This document shows positions 11,081 to 23,142 of a stretch of 64,000 nt of DNA, one piece after another. The translations under genes were made by a program, and so were the position numbers. The notes beneath the pieces were generated by a model. The model saw only the letters and a list, made by a program, of their open reading frames with translations, did not search any database and had not been told where the DNA came from. How positions within the stretch are numbered: the first letter of the stretch is position 1; every line of letters starts with the position of its first letter. Origin of the DNA: Effrenium voratum (lineage: Eukaryota; Sar; Dinophyceae; Suessiales; Symbiodiniaceae). The stretch is from positions 906,606-970,605 of the forward strand of contig CAUJNA010001735.1 in NCBI GenBank assembly GCA_963377175.1, in the 5' to 3' direction.

Positions 11081-12239
11081 GGGAAGGGAGCTCAGCTGAA
11101 GCTTGGAGTCCCTTCTTAGTTTTCACAAGCACCATGGGCATCGGCAGGTAGGACACGGACCTTTGCTAGACTTTTCCTGCAACTGGACTGATCCCGTTCA
11201 CTTCAGGCCCCAGAGCTGCAGTTTTAGGTTCTTTGGGAAGCCTATCGCAGGAGAAGCCCAAGACAGTGCCCGACTCCCGCATGACCTTCTCAGGCGGGGA
11301 TTGGTTTTGGCCACGGCACGAGCGTTTTCTTCAAGCCAATGAGGTCTTTAGTGGACATGACATGAGGGATTTCTGTGTAGAAGAGGGCTTTGCCACATTC
11401 TGTACTAAGAGAAAGTGATAAAGTGGGCTCTCAGTTTGGTGTCGCAGTAAGAAAATGGTCCACAACGATGAGGGACCCCCTCTGGATGAATGAGTAGGAA
11501 GCCAAAGGGAAACCAACCGGGTTTCAGGCTTGCTGTTTCAGGCTTCCTATGCTTGGACACCCAACCCCATTCACCGGGGATGACATGGCCAACCCCAACC
11601 AAATGTCCGCAGGAGAATTATTAGTCGCCACCTCGGTCGAGGGTTCGCTGAACATTGACCATATCTCATGTCAATGTGGAGTTTTGTGAAATGGGGAAGC
11701 TTCCCACAAGCTGGGTATGCCCTATGCCGGGGGCTTGTTCAGATCCTGGGGGAGCCCATACCACTCATACCACACCTCGAGTTGCTTTGGGGGTGCCAAA
11801 AGGACATACTGTGAGGCCCCAAATTCCATCAGGGGCTGTGGGTGAGAAGACCATCCCACTTGCTTTGGTAATCTTGTGGGGCTTCCATTTCTAAAACTTT
11901 ATTTCTTAAAGCGACTGAACTCAACTCCAAGGACCCTCACATTGAGCCGGATGGTTTTGGGAGATGAGCCTGCCCAACTCCCCCACTCAAGAGCTAGACC
12001 CGAGTTTCCCACAAAGTTCCCTTGTTTGTTCTTAGGAGGTCCGCCCATGTCCCCTCAATTGCCGCCCGGGCCCAATTTCCCCAACAACTCCCTCCATTTG
12101 CGCCGATGTTCCAGCCAACCTTCAACAAGACTTTCGCTGAACCAACCCAAAAAAGTGGCACCAACCCGAAAAACACATCCAAATGAAGGTTGGTGCCTTG
12201 TTGGGACCCGTTGGAACGAAAGGCATGGGGTTTTTTCAA
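11081..12239. other. Non-coding stretch
   Basis: No gene supported. Phrases such as ccaaccccaaccaaatg and gaaaccaaccgggtttcagg are typical of the intron-like filler that recurs in the window. Confidence 0.35.
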
Positions 12240-12362
12240 AGCCGAGAGGGCTGGGCGCCTTTCTGCGGCGCCACCCCAAGAAGTTCGGCCTGGGCGCCTT
12301 GTGCCTCTGCGGCTTCGCAGCTTGGCCGGGCTCCTTCGAACACACCGTGCGAGAGGCCAGAG
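12240..12362 (+). CDS. Possible 5' exon of the PAPS reductase gene
   Basis: A GC3-rich frame after ttttttcaaag reads PRGLGAFLRRHPKKFGLGAL and then a hydrophobic stretch CLCGFAAWPGSF. It ends at an AG/GT donor (ccagag/gtccat, 12362/12363) in phase 1. A phase-1 acceptor exists at 12605-12606 (cttagcgtag), which would join it to the reductase. The basic-then-hydrophobic composition would suit an organelle-targeting presequence, as expected for a plastid sulfate-assimilation enzyme. The link is inference; no ATG was found in this exon. Confidence 0.35.
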
Positions 12363-12533
12363 GTCCATTCGTTTTGGAAGAAATGGGTTGAACATGGCTG
12401 AACAAAAAGGGTCAGAGATGGGTCATTGGAGCTTGGGGGACTGACGAATTGAGCTTGCCCAAATCAGGAAGGTACCGGCAAGCGGGGTTTTCTTCCAAGA
12501 AAGCTGCCTCATAGTCATGAATAAGTTCTGTGG

Positions 12534-15500
12534 GTGATTCAATTCTTCGTCAAGAGTCAACTAAGCAAAATCGAGGCGGCCACCCAGAAGTTGTCTCTTA
12601 GCGTAGGAGTTGGTCCGGTCGCCGGTCGGCCGTCGCAAGCCGGGCAGGACCGAGTCAAGGCTTTGAACGAGAAGTTGGCGCAGATGTCTCCAACGGAGAT
12701 GTTGCAGTGGGCCGTGAAGACTGGCGATGTCTTGCAGTTCAGTAGCTTTGGTCCTTCTGGCATGGTGATTATCGACATGCTTGCAGCCTCAGGCACGCCT
12801 TTTGGCGGACGAAAACTCACTGCGTTTTCTTATAATATATATATATATATGGTACCCCCCCCTGGAATACTCAGGTTTTTGGCAAGAAATTGGCATTTTG
12901 GCTGTAAAAATGCATGCAAAACACACGTTCCAGCTTCTAAAAATGAGGCTCCAAAATGCATTCCGTTTTAGACTTAAATTCTAGCATCGGTACTTAGGTC
13001 AATCCAGGATGTGCTAGCACGTGCTAGCACATCCTGGATTGAAGATTGAAGATTGAAGATTGAAGATTGAAGATTCTGAGACCACTTGTTCTGGAAATCT
13101 TCAATCTATCCTTAGGACAAACTGATATGTGCTAGCATGTGCTAGCACATCCTGGATTGAAGATTGAAGATTGAAGATTCTCTGACAACTCTCTCTGAGA
13201 ATCTTCAATCTTCAATCTTCAATCCAGGATGTGCTAGCACATGCTAGCACATATCAGTTTGTCCTAAGGATAGATTGAAGATTTCCAGAACAAGTGGCCT
13301 GAGAATCTTCAATCTTCAATCTTCAATCCAGGATGTGCTAGCACGTGCTAGCACATCCTGGATTGCCCTAAGTACATATTTGGATAATTTCAGAAAGAGT
13401 TGTCAGAGAATCTTCAAACTTCAGATCCTGGATTGCCCTAAGTGCGGAATTGAAGAATTTTGCTGCCAAACCGGGAGTGCACCTTGTCAGAATCAATTTG
13501 TGGATGTGCACTTGCACTGCCTGCATTTGGCCAGGAAGAAAACATGTTGTTGACATCTTTACAGGTTTTTTGTGGACTTGAGGGCTGGCCAGGATGGAAG
13601 ATTCTCAATAGAAAATATAGTAGATCTTCAATCTTCAATGCAGGGGGCAAAACCTTAATGAGTCTAGCACAAACTGTCAAGTTTTTAGGGGACCAGGATT
13701 GAGGATGTTCTAAACATATGTTTGCGGAATGTTGTATACTCGATCTTCGATCCAGGGCAACGCGATCTGAGCAAATGCTGAAAAACACTGCGTTTTACAG
13801 CATTTATGCCAATAATAAGATCTATGATTGAAAGCACGTTCCAGGCATTGGCTTGGCTCAGTTCTTGCTGGCTCCACCACATGGAGTTCGATTCGGACAA
13901 TAGCCATCTTCTCCAGTTGATTTTTGAAATGCACAAAAAACTCCAAACGAGTAAACTTGAGTTTGGTTTGAACTCGAAAGCGTTTTAAACTGGATATCCT
14001 TCCCTTGCTTGAATTTCAATACTTGTTATTGGCGATGATTGAGCCAAGTTAGACTAGCAACTCACACACACACACATGGGATAGTTGCTTTGCAACATAT
14101 GTTTCAAATAGACTGAACTAGCATGCACATGGAATTCTGCGCAACACTCGAGTTAAGATGAAAATGCAACTGCGCAAGGACATGAAGTAGGAATGAGTTC
14201 CTTTTCCCCAAGTTGATTATTTGCTGAATTTCGCTGCCAAACCGGGAGTGCACCTTGTCAGAATCAAATTGTGGATGTGCACTTACACTGCCTGCATTTG
14301 GCCAGGAAGAAAACATGTTGTTGACATCTTTGCAGGTTTTTTGTGGACTTGAGGGTTGGCCAGGATGGAAGATTCTCAATAGAATATATAGTAGATCTTC
14401 AATCTTCAATGCAGGGGGCAAAACCTTAATGAGTCTAGCACGAACTGTCAAGTTTTTAGGGGACCAGGATTGAGGATGTCTAAACATATGTTTGCGGAAT
14501 GTTGTATACTCGATCTTCGATCCAGGGCAACGCGATCTGAGCAAATGCTGAAAAACACTGCGTTTTACAGCATTTATGCCAATAATAAGATCTATGATTG
14601 AAAGCACGTTCCAGGCATTGGCTTGGCTCAGTTCTTGCTGGCTCCACCACATGGAGTTCGATTCGGACAATAGCCATCTTCTCCAGTTGGTGTTTGAAAT
14701 GCACAAAAAACTCCAAACGAGTAAACTTGAGTTTGGTTTGAACTTGAAAGCGTTTTAAACTGGATATCCTTCCCTTGCTTGAATTTCAATGCTTGTTATT
14801 GGCGATGATTGAACCAAGTTAGACTAGCAACACACACACACATGGGATAGTTGCTTTGCAACATATGTTTCAAATAGACTGAACTAGCATGTACGTGGAA
14901 TTCTGCACAACACTCGAGTTAACATGAAAATGCAACTGCGCAAGGACATGAAGCAGGAATGAGTTCCTTTTCCCCAAGTTGATGATTTGCTGAATTTCGC
15001 TGCCAAACAAAAATAATAAACACACAATAGTAGAGCTGCTACTGGCGCGTTGAGGCTGCCAAAACATACTTCGCGCACTACTCTTGTACTGGACAGTTGT
15101 TTTTTTGAGCTGGAGCTGCCAAAGTGAGCTTTGCATACTCCAATGTGACTTTAAGTGCACTTCGCGCACGCCAATGTGACGGTCACACAGCTCCTTTAAC
15201 GTTGAGCTTAAGTTCTGCTTGGTTGGAATTTGCATGGAGTTGAGCGTCCAGTCAGTTCATTTCAGAGTCGCAAGGAATTTGTCGCCCCCTGTCTGGCCAA
15301 AAAACCTCAGTTCTGGCCAAAAACCTGAGTATTTCAAGGGGGGGTAGCATATATATATAGAAAAAAGTTTTTCGCCGTCGGGTTCCCGTGGTAGTCGCAA
15401 GCTGGCATCATTGCCGACAATCCGACCCTTTTCCTGGCTGTTTGTAAATCCACAGGGCTGGTGAATGCATTTCGACGGATCAGGCTTGCTGGAACAGATC

Positions 15501-17784
15501 CCGGTCGTGATGATCGACACACTGCACCTCTTCCCGGAGACCTATGAGCACGTGTTGAATGTCACCAGAAGATATCCTACCATGAGACTCGGAGATTGTC
15601 CAGTTGCTCCGCTTGATCGTTTGGATTGTGAATACCCAGTCAGTTGCGCTCCAATGGCCGAACTTCAGGAAGCTTCACGTCTACTATCCACTCGGCTTCG
15701 GAGCTAACGAGGCCGCACGCTTTGACTCTGTCCACGGCGCTGCGCTTTGGAAGGACAACTTCGATCAGTGCCTCAGAAATCATCGGAGCTCGGATTAGGT
15801 GTTCTCCTTTGTTCCCTGGGCCTAACATGCAGTGCTGTGTTTGAATCGTAAGAGTCCTAGTGTGTGTACATATATAGTATACATAGTATTATATATATAT
15901 ATGTGTAGCTTATGCATGAGTCAATGCATTTTTCGGATCGTCCGAGGTACAGCTTCCACACGAAGGTCGAACCCACCTCCCGTGCGCTGCGGGAGCTGTC
16001 GCCTGGGTTGTGGGTCACTGGTCGCCGCAGATCCCAAGGCGGTGCCCGAGAAAAGTTGCCACTGTTGGAGAAGGATGCAGGGACTCTTGGATGGCGATGG
16101 CAGCCTTCCTCTGGAGTGACTATAGTAGCAACGTATGGCAATGCGGCATCCCAACTGTAAGGTGGAAATTGGTGCATTGAGCTTGTTGCAGATGGACCAC
16201 GGGTTTTAAATCTCTTGGTTGAATCAACCCTTTTTGCCTATTAGGGACTGTCGTGCTGTACCCCATGTAGCTGTCATAAGGCGGCTGAAGATGAACCCTT
16301 TGGCCTTCTGGGACTTGAGTGATGTTTGGAACTACATCCATGCTCATCGCGTGCCATACAACGTTCTGCATGACCGCGGGTACAGCAGCATTGGCGACGT
16401 GATGAACACGCGGCCAGTGCAAGACGGCGAGTCTGAGCGTGCAGGCTCGAGTTGTCGCGGGGGCGATTTGAGCACGGGTACTGTTTAAGGGGCGGCCCCG
16501 GCAAGGGAGCAAGCAAGCCCCAAGCCACCCCTGAACGCTGTAGCCCACTCCAAGCCCACTAATCCACCCTGAACCAACCCCAAACCCACCATCAACCAAC
16601 ATTCCCCCACACGTCATACAGTCCTGCGAAAACAGGGTGGGCTTTGGGACGCGGGGGGAAGGGAAGACGACCTCGATTCAGACAAGGTTCAAAGTGTCCA
16701 ACTGAGGCCGTTTCCAGGCCAGCGGCGCAACGGAGTGTGGGATGCACACGCACTTGGCCAGAGTCGCTGCTCTTCGCCAGAAGCCCAAAGCGCAGCTCGG
16801 TAATGTGCCGCATCTGCCGTGCGATGCCTGCGTTGAGGCGCCTGACTTCCGTACCCTGACAGGTTTCGAGGTCTTTTCATGATGTGACGAGGGGATGACG
16901 CTGGGCACACTCAGCGAAAATCTACCGAAAAATAATTAATGGTCACTCTTCGGAGGTGATGGAACCCTTGTGCAATCCACTCTTTGTTGAGCTCGACATA
17001 GCACGTTGCTCTCCAACAATCGCATGCAGTCCAACGCAGTGCCACAGCTTGATCCCTCATGGCGGTTGGCAGTCCGTTGAAACTGCATGGCTCAACCTAG
17101 ATTTGTCGGTTTGCCTGTTTCCCACGGAGCTTGCTGTTTGCCGTGTGCCATGGGAAAGAGACAGAGAGAGAGAGGGAGAGAGAGAGAGAGAGAGCGCAAT
17201 GACAAGCAACACAATTTGGGCGGGTCTTGAAGTGAAAACCAACGTTAAAATGGGGGGGCATCCTAAAAAAGAGAGCCAGGTGGATCCCCAGAACTTCGAG
17301 GAGGTGGTGTTGCGCACGCAGCAGGATCTACTTCTGGAGTTTTACTCCCCGCACTGCTCGCACTGCGTGCAGTTCGCCCCGGTGTTTGCGGCCGTGGCCA
17401 CGCGCCTGGCCAAGGACGGGGACGTGATCTCCGCGCGCTTCGACCTATTTCGCCACTTGCTGCCGGAGACGGCCTCGCAGGCGGGCATCCAAGTCAGCGC
17501 CTTCCCCACGCTGATCTTGGTGAGGAGGTCCAAGACGGGGCTCAAAGTCTTGCCCTACCCAAAGTGGAGGACGGTTTCATTGATGAAAATGAAGCAAACA
17601 ACAATAGAAAGAAGAATAACAGCAACCAGATGATTGGCTTTGCGTTTGGCATGCGGCGGAGAGGGCAGGGGGTTGACCCCCCTTTTTGCGGCCCATCTTC
17701 GTTGGTGCTTCGCGGAGGAGAGATTTGAGCAGCGTCCTGAACTGGGTGAAAGAGCAGGTGGCCCAGCCACCGAGTGACTCTTGA
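12534..17784 (+). CDS. PAPS-type sulfonucleotide reductase fused to a C-terminal thioredoxin domain (8 exons)
   Basis: Reduces sulfonucleotide (PAPS or APS) to sulfite in assimilatory sulfate reduction. Proposed exons: about 12534-12792, 15484-15586, 15669-15776, 15947-16081, 16281-16444, 16707-16870, 17280-17563, 17718-17784 (stop TGA). They sum to 1284 nt, an exact 428 codons. Diagnostic pieces in order: FSSFGPSG (PP-loop), VVMIDTLHLFPETYEH, LHVYYP, KVEP, TGRRRSQGG, KMNPLAFWDLSDVWNYI, LHDRGYSSIGD, ERAG, and catalytic ECGMH (Cys at 16736-16738). Exons 7-8 give FEEVV, LLEFYSPHCSHC, AFPTLIL, LPYPKRDLSSVLNWVK: a thioredoxin fold with active site CSHC at 17355-17366, as in plant APS reductases. 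The cysteine pairs that hold the 4Fe-4S cluster are absent, so the reductase half is of the yeast PAPS reductase type. Boundaries of introns 2 and 3 are uncertain by about 10 nt. There is no ATG upstream in frame in exon 1 (in-frame stop at 12522), so the true start lies in an earlier exon. Fusion of exon 6 to exon 7 rests on frame and AG/GT sites. Confidence 0.85.
12989..13374. repeat. 386-bp near-perfect palindrome inside intron 1
   Basis: The arms (about 185 bp each) are inverted copies meeting near 13182. Nested inside is a 40-bp perfect palindrome centred on gtgctagcac/gtgctagcac (13001-13040) that returns at 13327-13366. A related core appears at 13129-13148 and 13228-13247. The arms also contain (attgaag)n runs. 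This has the form of a foldback element or MITE and would form a long hairpin. Confidence 0.9.
13455..15006. repeat. 770-bp tandem duplication inside intron 1
   Basis: Two copies (about 13455-14228 and 14229-15006) are offset by about 770 bp and differ by scattered substitutions and small indels, including the length of a CA run (14061, 14830). A third start (gctgaatttcgctgccaaac) at about 14990 is cut off by unrelated sequence, as expected after unequal exchange. The unit carries gatcttcaatcttcaatgcagg, recalling the palindrome arms. Open frames in it are not conserved between copies. Confidence 0.8.
17157..17197. repeat. GA microsatellite in intron 6
   Basis: An almost pure (GA)n run between exons 6 and 7 of the reductase-thioredoxin gene. 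Confidence 0.9.
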
Positions 17785-18360
17785 CATCTCTTGACCTCCA
17801 GCTGAGTGGCTATGCCACGATATGCCACGCTTGTGCTCGCCTTCAGGCGCAGTGTGCACGCGGTGCCACGAGGCGAGGGCTCATAGGCCAGGATGGGCAG
17901 TGCCCGCAGAGCGCTGAGCGCACGGATGGGCGCAGTGCCAGGCCCAAAGCGGCCCACTTGCACGAGAAATGCGAAGCGGCTTCGCATGCGAACAGTGGAG
18001 CGGGTCGGAAAGTTCTGAAAACAAGGTGCAGTGACTGACTCCGAGTGTCGGAGTGTGTCAGGCTGCGAGTGTGGGGCTCCTCAGCGTGGCGGCCTCGCAA
18101 GTGTCCGCACCCAACTCACCCAGGCCAAGCCCAAGGCACGACCCGGCGAGTCAAAGACAGCCAGCTCCCTACGCCTGTTGCAGGAAAACCCAGGACACAT
18201 CATGACACCATGTGCAAATCGAGCAAACAGAGCCTGTCGTCCGAGGTGGTCACTGGTTTGAACACGTCTTCGTCCGCCGCAGCACTTCTGGGGGGCATGG
18301 TGCAGGCACGTGGCCCTGTGTTTTTTGGTGAGTGACCCCGAGTTCCACCATGGTGCACGC
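17785..18360. other. Intergenic region downstream of the reductase gene
   Basis: No gene is supported. The stretch is moderately GC-rich and contains short repeats of gcgagtgtggg and ggccaagcccaaggc type. Confidence 0.35.
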
Positions 18361-18383
18361 CCCCTCCTCGGTTGTGCAGGCGA

Positions 18384-21300
18384 AGAAATAAAGCGAGGCG
18401 CGCTCAAGGATGTGCGAAGAGTCAAATCAAGTCCCATCCACTGGAATCCACATTGGGGTCGACTTGCTTTACGGACACGAAACCAAAATGAGCTACCTGC
18501 CATTTGGAGAGATGCAGCTGGAATTGACCCATGTTATTGAGTCACCAGGGTTGCGATTTGCATGTCAAGCCTGTGCGGGAAAGGTTCGGGACAACAATTC
18601 AGAGTGTGTGGCAACGGCAAAGCGACAGCTATGGCTCCAAGCCAGGTCTGTTGCCTGTGAGTTCGTGTGCCTGTTGGCAGTGTGGCATATGCCTGGTTTG
18701 TCCTCTGCCTAAAGGCAGAATGGTTAAGCATTGGACAGTTTCACAGGCAAGTTTGCTGTTTTTGGGCGAAGCCTTCTAGCATCTGGCACTTTCGAGCTGA
18801 CGGCGAAGCTGTCCGTCTTTTTTTGACTCGAAAAGGCCAGAGACGTCGAGCGAGCGAGACATGCGGGGTGTTACAAGTCGCGTGTCGCAAGCTTTTTGCC
18901 GCGGCCGGCACCGATGAAATCTGCCTGGAGCTGCAGTTGCAGGATGCTGGCTCAACTGGAGGAAACTAGTGGAAACTATGCTTCGCAGATAAAACGGAGC
19001 CTTGTCGAAACAAACCCATCCGAAAAGACTAAGCCGTGCAGACAGCGACTCATTTGGCGCCTGAGCTAGCTCGACCAGCTGAAAATGCGGAGATTGCTCT
19101 GTGGTGCACAGTTTCTGTATTTCTTCTTCTTGTTCTCTTAGTTTTGGTCGCCATGTCTGGCTTGGGAACTCTCAACGAGCATCTTGGACGATTTGGACAT
19201 GGTCCCACGGTCTCGACTCGATCAATGGATTCCCATCATTGATCCGTGCTTACTTGTCCATGGACATTGTCGAAGCCACTCAAAGTCCAGAGGGTGTGTG
19301 CTTTTTGGGTACTCTTTTCAGGTTGGCCTAAAAGGGGAAACCAAAAGGAACCCCATGCACATGTTTTTTGTGTGTTTGGGGGGCGGTCCCGAATTTGAAG
19401 ACAAACTTGTTCTGACATATTACGCCCCCTACATGTTTTTTTCCCATAGAACCCAAAGAAAAAGTCCCGGCGATTTCGGCTTTTCGACCGAAAAGGCACC
19501 ACCTGGTGCAGATCCTGCAGCACCTGGCCCCGATCGATGCCAAGTGCTTTTGGCCCATTGCCCGGAACGAGATCTTTTCAACGCTGGCGGAGACCTACTG
19601 GGAGCATCACTCCAGGAGCGAAGTGTTTGCGTGTCTTCTTTTTAGGGTTTGGAGCCCCAAAACGTGTGGTTTTTCCTTTTGGTTCCCCCTTTAAAATCAT
19701 GAAAATACTCCCAATGATGGTGGAACAATGTGGACTCGGGTGGAGGATGGAGGAATTCTACATGGGCAGTGGGCAATGTCACCATGGTCCCCGTTCCCCT
19801 GTCAAGACTCGACAAGAACCGAACCCCCAGCACCTCCATATTCCGGGCCCAGTTCCCAAGTTGAAGCACTTGCCGTGTTCACAGAAAGGTGTCTTTTTGA
19901 TGGTACCCCTTTTGGGCGGTTTTATAACGCATCTATTCTGGTCCCAACAAAAAAGGCATAGCCAAATAAGCTTCGACGGGCTGAGCCAGTCCCTGGCCAG
20001 GCGGGTCTTCGGTCTGTCGGAGTTGCAGGGCCCAGACGGCTCTGTCTCTTCCTGGCACAAGCTCTTTAGGAGCTGGCACAAGGCATGGGGTCAAGTCGAT
20101 TGCGTTGCAACTTGTCGCATCGCCCGAAAATGAAGACACAGGACCTTGCCAATTTGAGCTATTTGTTCCCTGGCAACCGCTCCATGGCAAGAGTCAAGAT
20201 GGCACTCATGCCGCACGTCGTACTTAGTAGCCCAGACTTTCTGGACCCTGCTTGGCTCATCTTGGCTCTGGCTCTGGCTCAACTTGTCGGGCTCGGCACG
20301 ACTAGCTCCGACTGGCTCAGCCGGCTGCTGGCTCGCCTCAACGTCAAGTGGAAGTGGCCCAAGTGAAACTGGCACTGGCGCAAAACCGCACAGCACCGTC
20401 ACGGCCTCACGGCAAACCCAACGGCTGGTGCCATGCCACCCTTGCCTTGCTGCGTTTGTTTCGGCCTGCCTGCTTGCCTCCGGCTGGACCTGGTACCTGC
20501 CTTGGATGGGGTAGGCAGATCAAACTCGAGATCTAATGGCATGACCAAAACAACTGCAACAAAGGGAGCACACAAACAAAAAGACGCAAGTAAAGGTCAA
20601 AGAAGGGAGGGCTTTCAGATCGGCATCGGCATATCAAAGCAGGTGCTCTTACAGCTGAGCACCTCTATGGGTTCTGCTGCGGTGCGCAGCGGCCAGCTGG
20701 CGCTGCCTCATGTTCGGTGGATGGCCGTGTGGCGCAGGAGCCGCGCTTTTTCTTTTTTTTGTCCGAATGTGAGTCGATGAAAAGCAAACCACGGCGCCGG
20801 TCTTGACATTTCCCGAGGTTCGCACATCCAGATGTTGGAACGAACGATTCTGGGGCCCAGCTACTCCTCCTCCCACCATCTCCTCAGGGTGTTGTTTCTT
20901 CCGGCCATTTGGTTGAACCAGATACCAGTCTTTCAAGAATGCGCAAGAATGTGCCCGGCCACTTTTCACGACCTGAGTACACAGCATACACAGCATACAT
21001 GGAAGCGGTGCACAGCTGACAAGCATGGCCTGCAGCGACATGGCTCCTTGCACCTAGTGCAGCAAGGCCTACGGCAGACTGGGTGATCCTGTGGCAGTCA
21101 TGATGTAGTGGTTAAGCACTGTCAGGATTCGCCAACGCATGTAGAATCCCCTTGGTCTCACCAGTTTGCTTGCAATGCTCAGACAAGTGCATTTCTCAAC
21201 CGGAGCACGCCAAACATGCGCACCATGTTCAGTGGTTCCTTTCATTTTGGTGTAACGTGCGTCAGTTGGCCATCGCTGGCTGAGTGCCAGGCGGAGTTGT

Positions 21301-22480
21301 CCTGTGATGTGTATCAGGCACTGAGTGAAACAAGGGTTTGCTGAGTTTGCTGCGACAAGGGCTGCAATCATTTTGGCTGAGAATGCCAGCGTCGAAGTGG
21401 GACCCACAACAATGCACGGACCACACCGTAGTCACCGTGCAGGGGGTAAATTCGGTGTGCCGAGGGGAGAGGCGGCATGAAGAAAACTGATTAGACGTTT
21501 CAGGATCCGCAGCTGGCTGTCGTCGACCCCTGGTGCTGAGAGAATTCACGACAGCTTGCGGAGTGAGGCGCTGGAGTCTAGGGTCAATCTGACGTTGGAA
21601 TGGAATGCATCCCCCCTGAGATGGGGGCTGTTCCTTCGCTTTCCTTTCAACACCGCACCCACAGAGGGTACCCTCAACAAAAACACACCCAAACCTCTCC
21701 CAAACCTCGTGCACTTGTCTCTGTTTTGGGGAGCCGGTGCAGGCCAAAGACTTATCTCCGCTGGAGCAGATGGGGGCAGTGCCGCAGGCTTGACGAGCGC
21801 TTTGCTCGAAAGGGCCATGTTTTTCACCGCTAGGTGATGGACTGCTGGCGCCTGGTTGACGGCCAGGATGCGCCGCTGGATCCACAGGCTTGAGATTTTT
21901 GATGATTTGATTTATAGATTTTGGCTTGACTTGGCAGGTTGCACATATGACGCGCAGCATGCGTGCAATGACAGATGGCCGCTTGGAGACAGAGTTCCTC
22001 GCTCAGCCATTCGTCATTCTCTGGTTCCTTTGCTCTGGCAACTGCAGGCGACGAGTGGTCTCTGGGCCTGTTTGGGGGCTACCAGGCCTACGAGCATGAG
22101 GTGTGCACGGTGTTTCTCCCCCTCGTGGCAGTGCCTTGCAGAGAGAACATTGTTGAATCTCTGGGTAGACGGCGCTTTGGCCCAGGTTGAATTTAGCAGG
22201 TCCAAGTTGTGACTAGGCCTCCAGCAAAAAATGTGGGTTTGATCATTTCTGTGTTTCTCCAAGGCTCTGAGCATCACGGAGCACTTCTGCAACATTTTGC
22301 AGGCACGGGTGCCAGAACTCAAGGAGCGAGCCGAGTCGCAGAGTCAGAGAGTTGCAGGTTTCCGTTTTTGGTCGTGGCAGGAGGTCTTGCAAGGCAAGTT
22401 GATCTTCGCAGCATCCTACAACGTGACGAAAGTCTTTTTCGTGGACCTGTCCCCGGACGCAATCACAGTGCCTACAAAAC
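18384..22480 (+). CDS. Unidentified multi-exon plus-strand gene (exon pieces)
   Basis: At least nine GC3-rich plus-strand segments with splice-like flanks lie here. Their approximate positions and readings are: 18430-18535 STGIHIGVDLLYGHETKMSY; 18890-18967 LFAAAGTDEICLELQLQDAG; 19495-19629 HLVQILQHLAPIDAKCFWPI, continuing ARNEIFSTLAETYWEHHSRSE; 19970-20080 FDGLSQSLARRVFGLSELQG; 20641-20740 VLLQLSTSMGSAAVRSGQLA; 21744-21787 AKDLSPLEQMGAVPQ; 21834-21884 MDCWRLVDGQDAPLDPQ; 22048-22180 DEWSLGLFGGYQAYEHEVCT; 22265-22465 ALSITEHFCNILQARVPELK, continuing to VTKVFFVDLSPDAITVP. Two of these end in CAG/GCTTGA, a GC donor. They may form one gene or more. I recognise no family. Between them are the intron-like motifs described in the findings. 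Confidence 0.45.
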
Positions 22481-22799
22481 CTTTGTTTTTGTTCCTTTCC
22501 GCATACTTTTAAGACATTCTGGGCGCGAGTACCTTGGTGCTGAGGTCGGACGGCCTGGTTTACATCTTTACACGCAACCCCAGAAGTCCACTAGAACTCG
22601 CCATCCCCCGTGGGAAGCCTGGAGATGGTTTGCTGAGGCAGGGAAAGATCTTCTCATAAAGCACGAACTTCTTCCGTTCTTGTTTTTCTCTTTCCCTCTC
22701 TCCCCCTCTCGGTTACTTTGCACTAATCTATTCTTGTCTTCCCCATTCTTTCTTCATTTTCACGCTCCGCGCACTGGCCTCGCGGCGTGCCAGTGAAAG

Positions 22800-23142
22800 T
22801 CCTTTGCAAACAACCGAGCCGTGCGCGATGGATGGTGCATGGCTGGATGGTTGGATGGATGGATGGTGGCTGGATGGATGGATGGGCGATGGATGGATGG
22901 CTGGCTGGATGGCTGGACGGATGGACGGACGGACGGACGGATGGATGGATGGATGGGTCGAGGGATGGTCGATGGCCGGAGGGATGGGTGGATGGATGAC
23001 GGACGGACGGATAGATGCATGGATGGATGGACGGATGGATGGATGGCTTGATGCGCTTGATGGCTGGGTCGGTGGATGGGTGGCTGGATGGATGGACGGA
23101 CGGATGGATGGATGGATGGATGGATCGTTGGTTCGTTGCGTG
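22800..23142. repeat. GGAT/GGAC tetranucleotide satellite
   Basis: About 340 bp of (GGAT)n interrupted by GGCT and GGAC variants. It is open in all three plus frames ([12 protein letters not shown]), which is a property of the 4-bp unit and not a gene. Confidence 0.95.

Noticed and set aside
14104..14706. 200-codon minus frame in intron 1
   Set aside because: It is broken in the other copy of the 770-bp duplication, has no codon bias, and lies inside an intron of the reductase gene.
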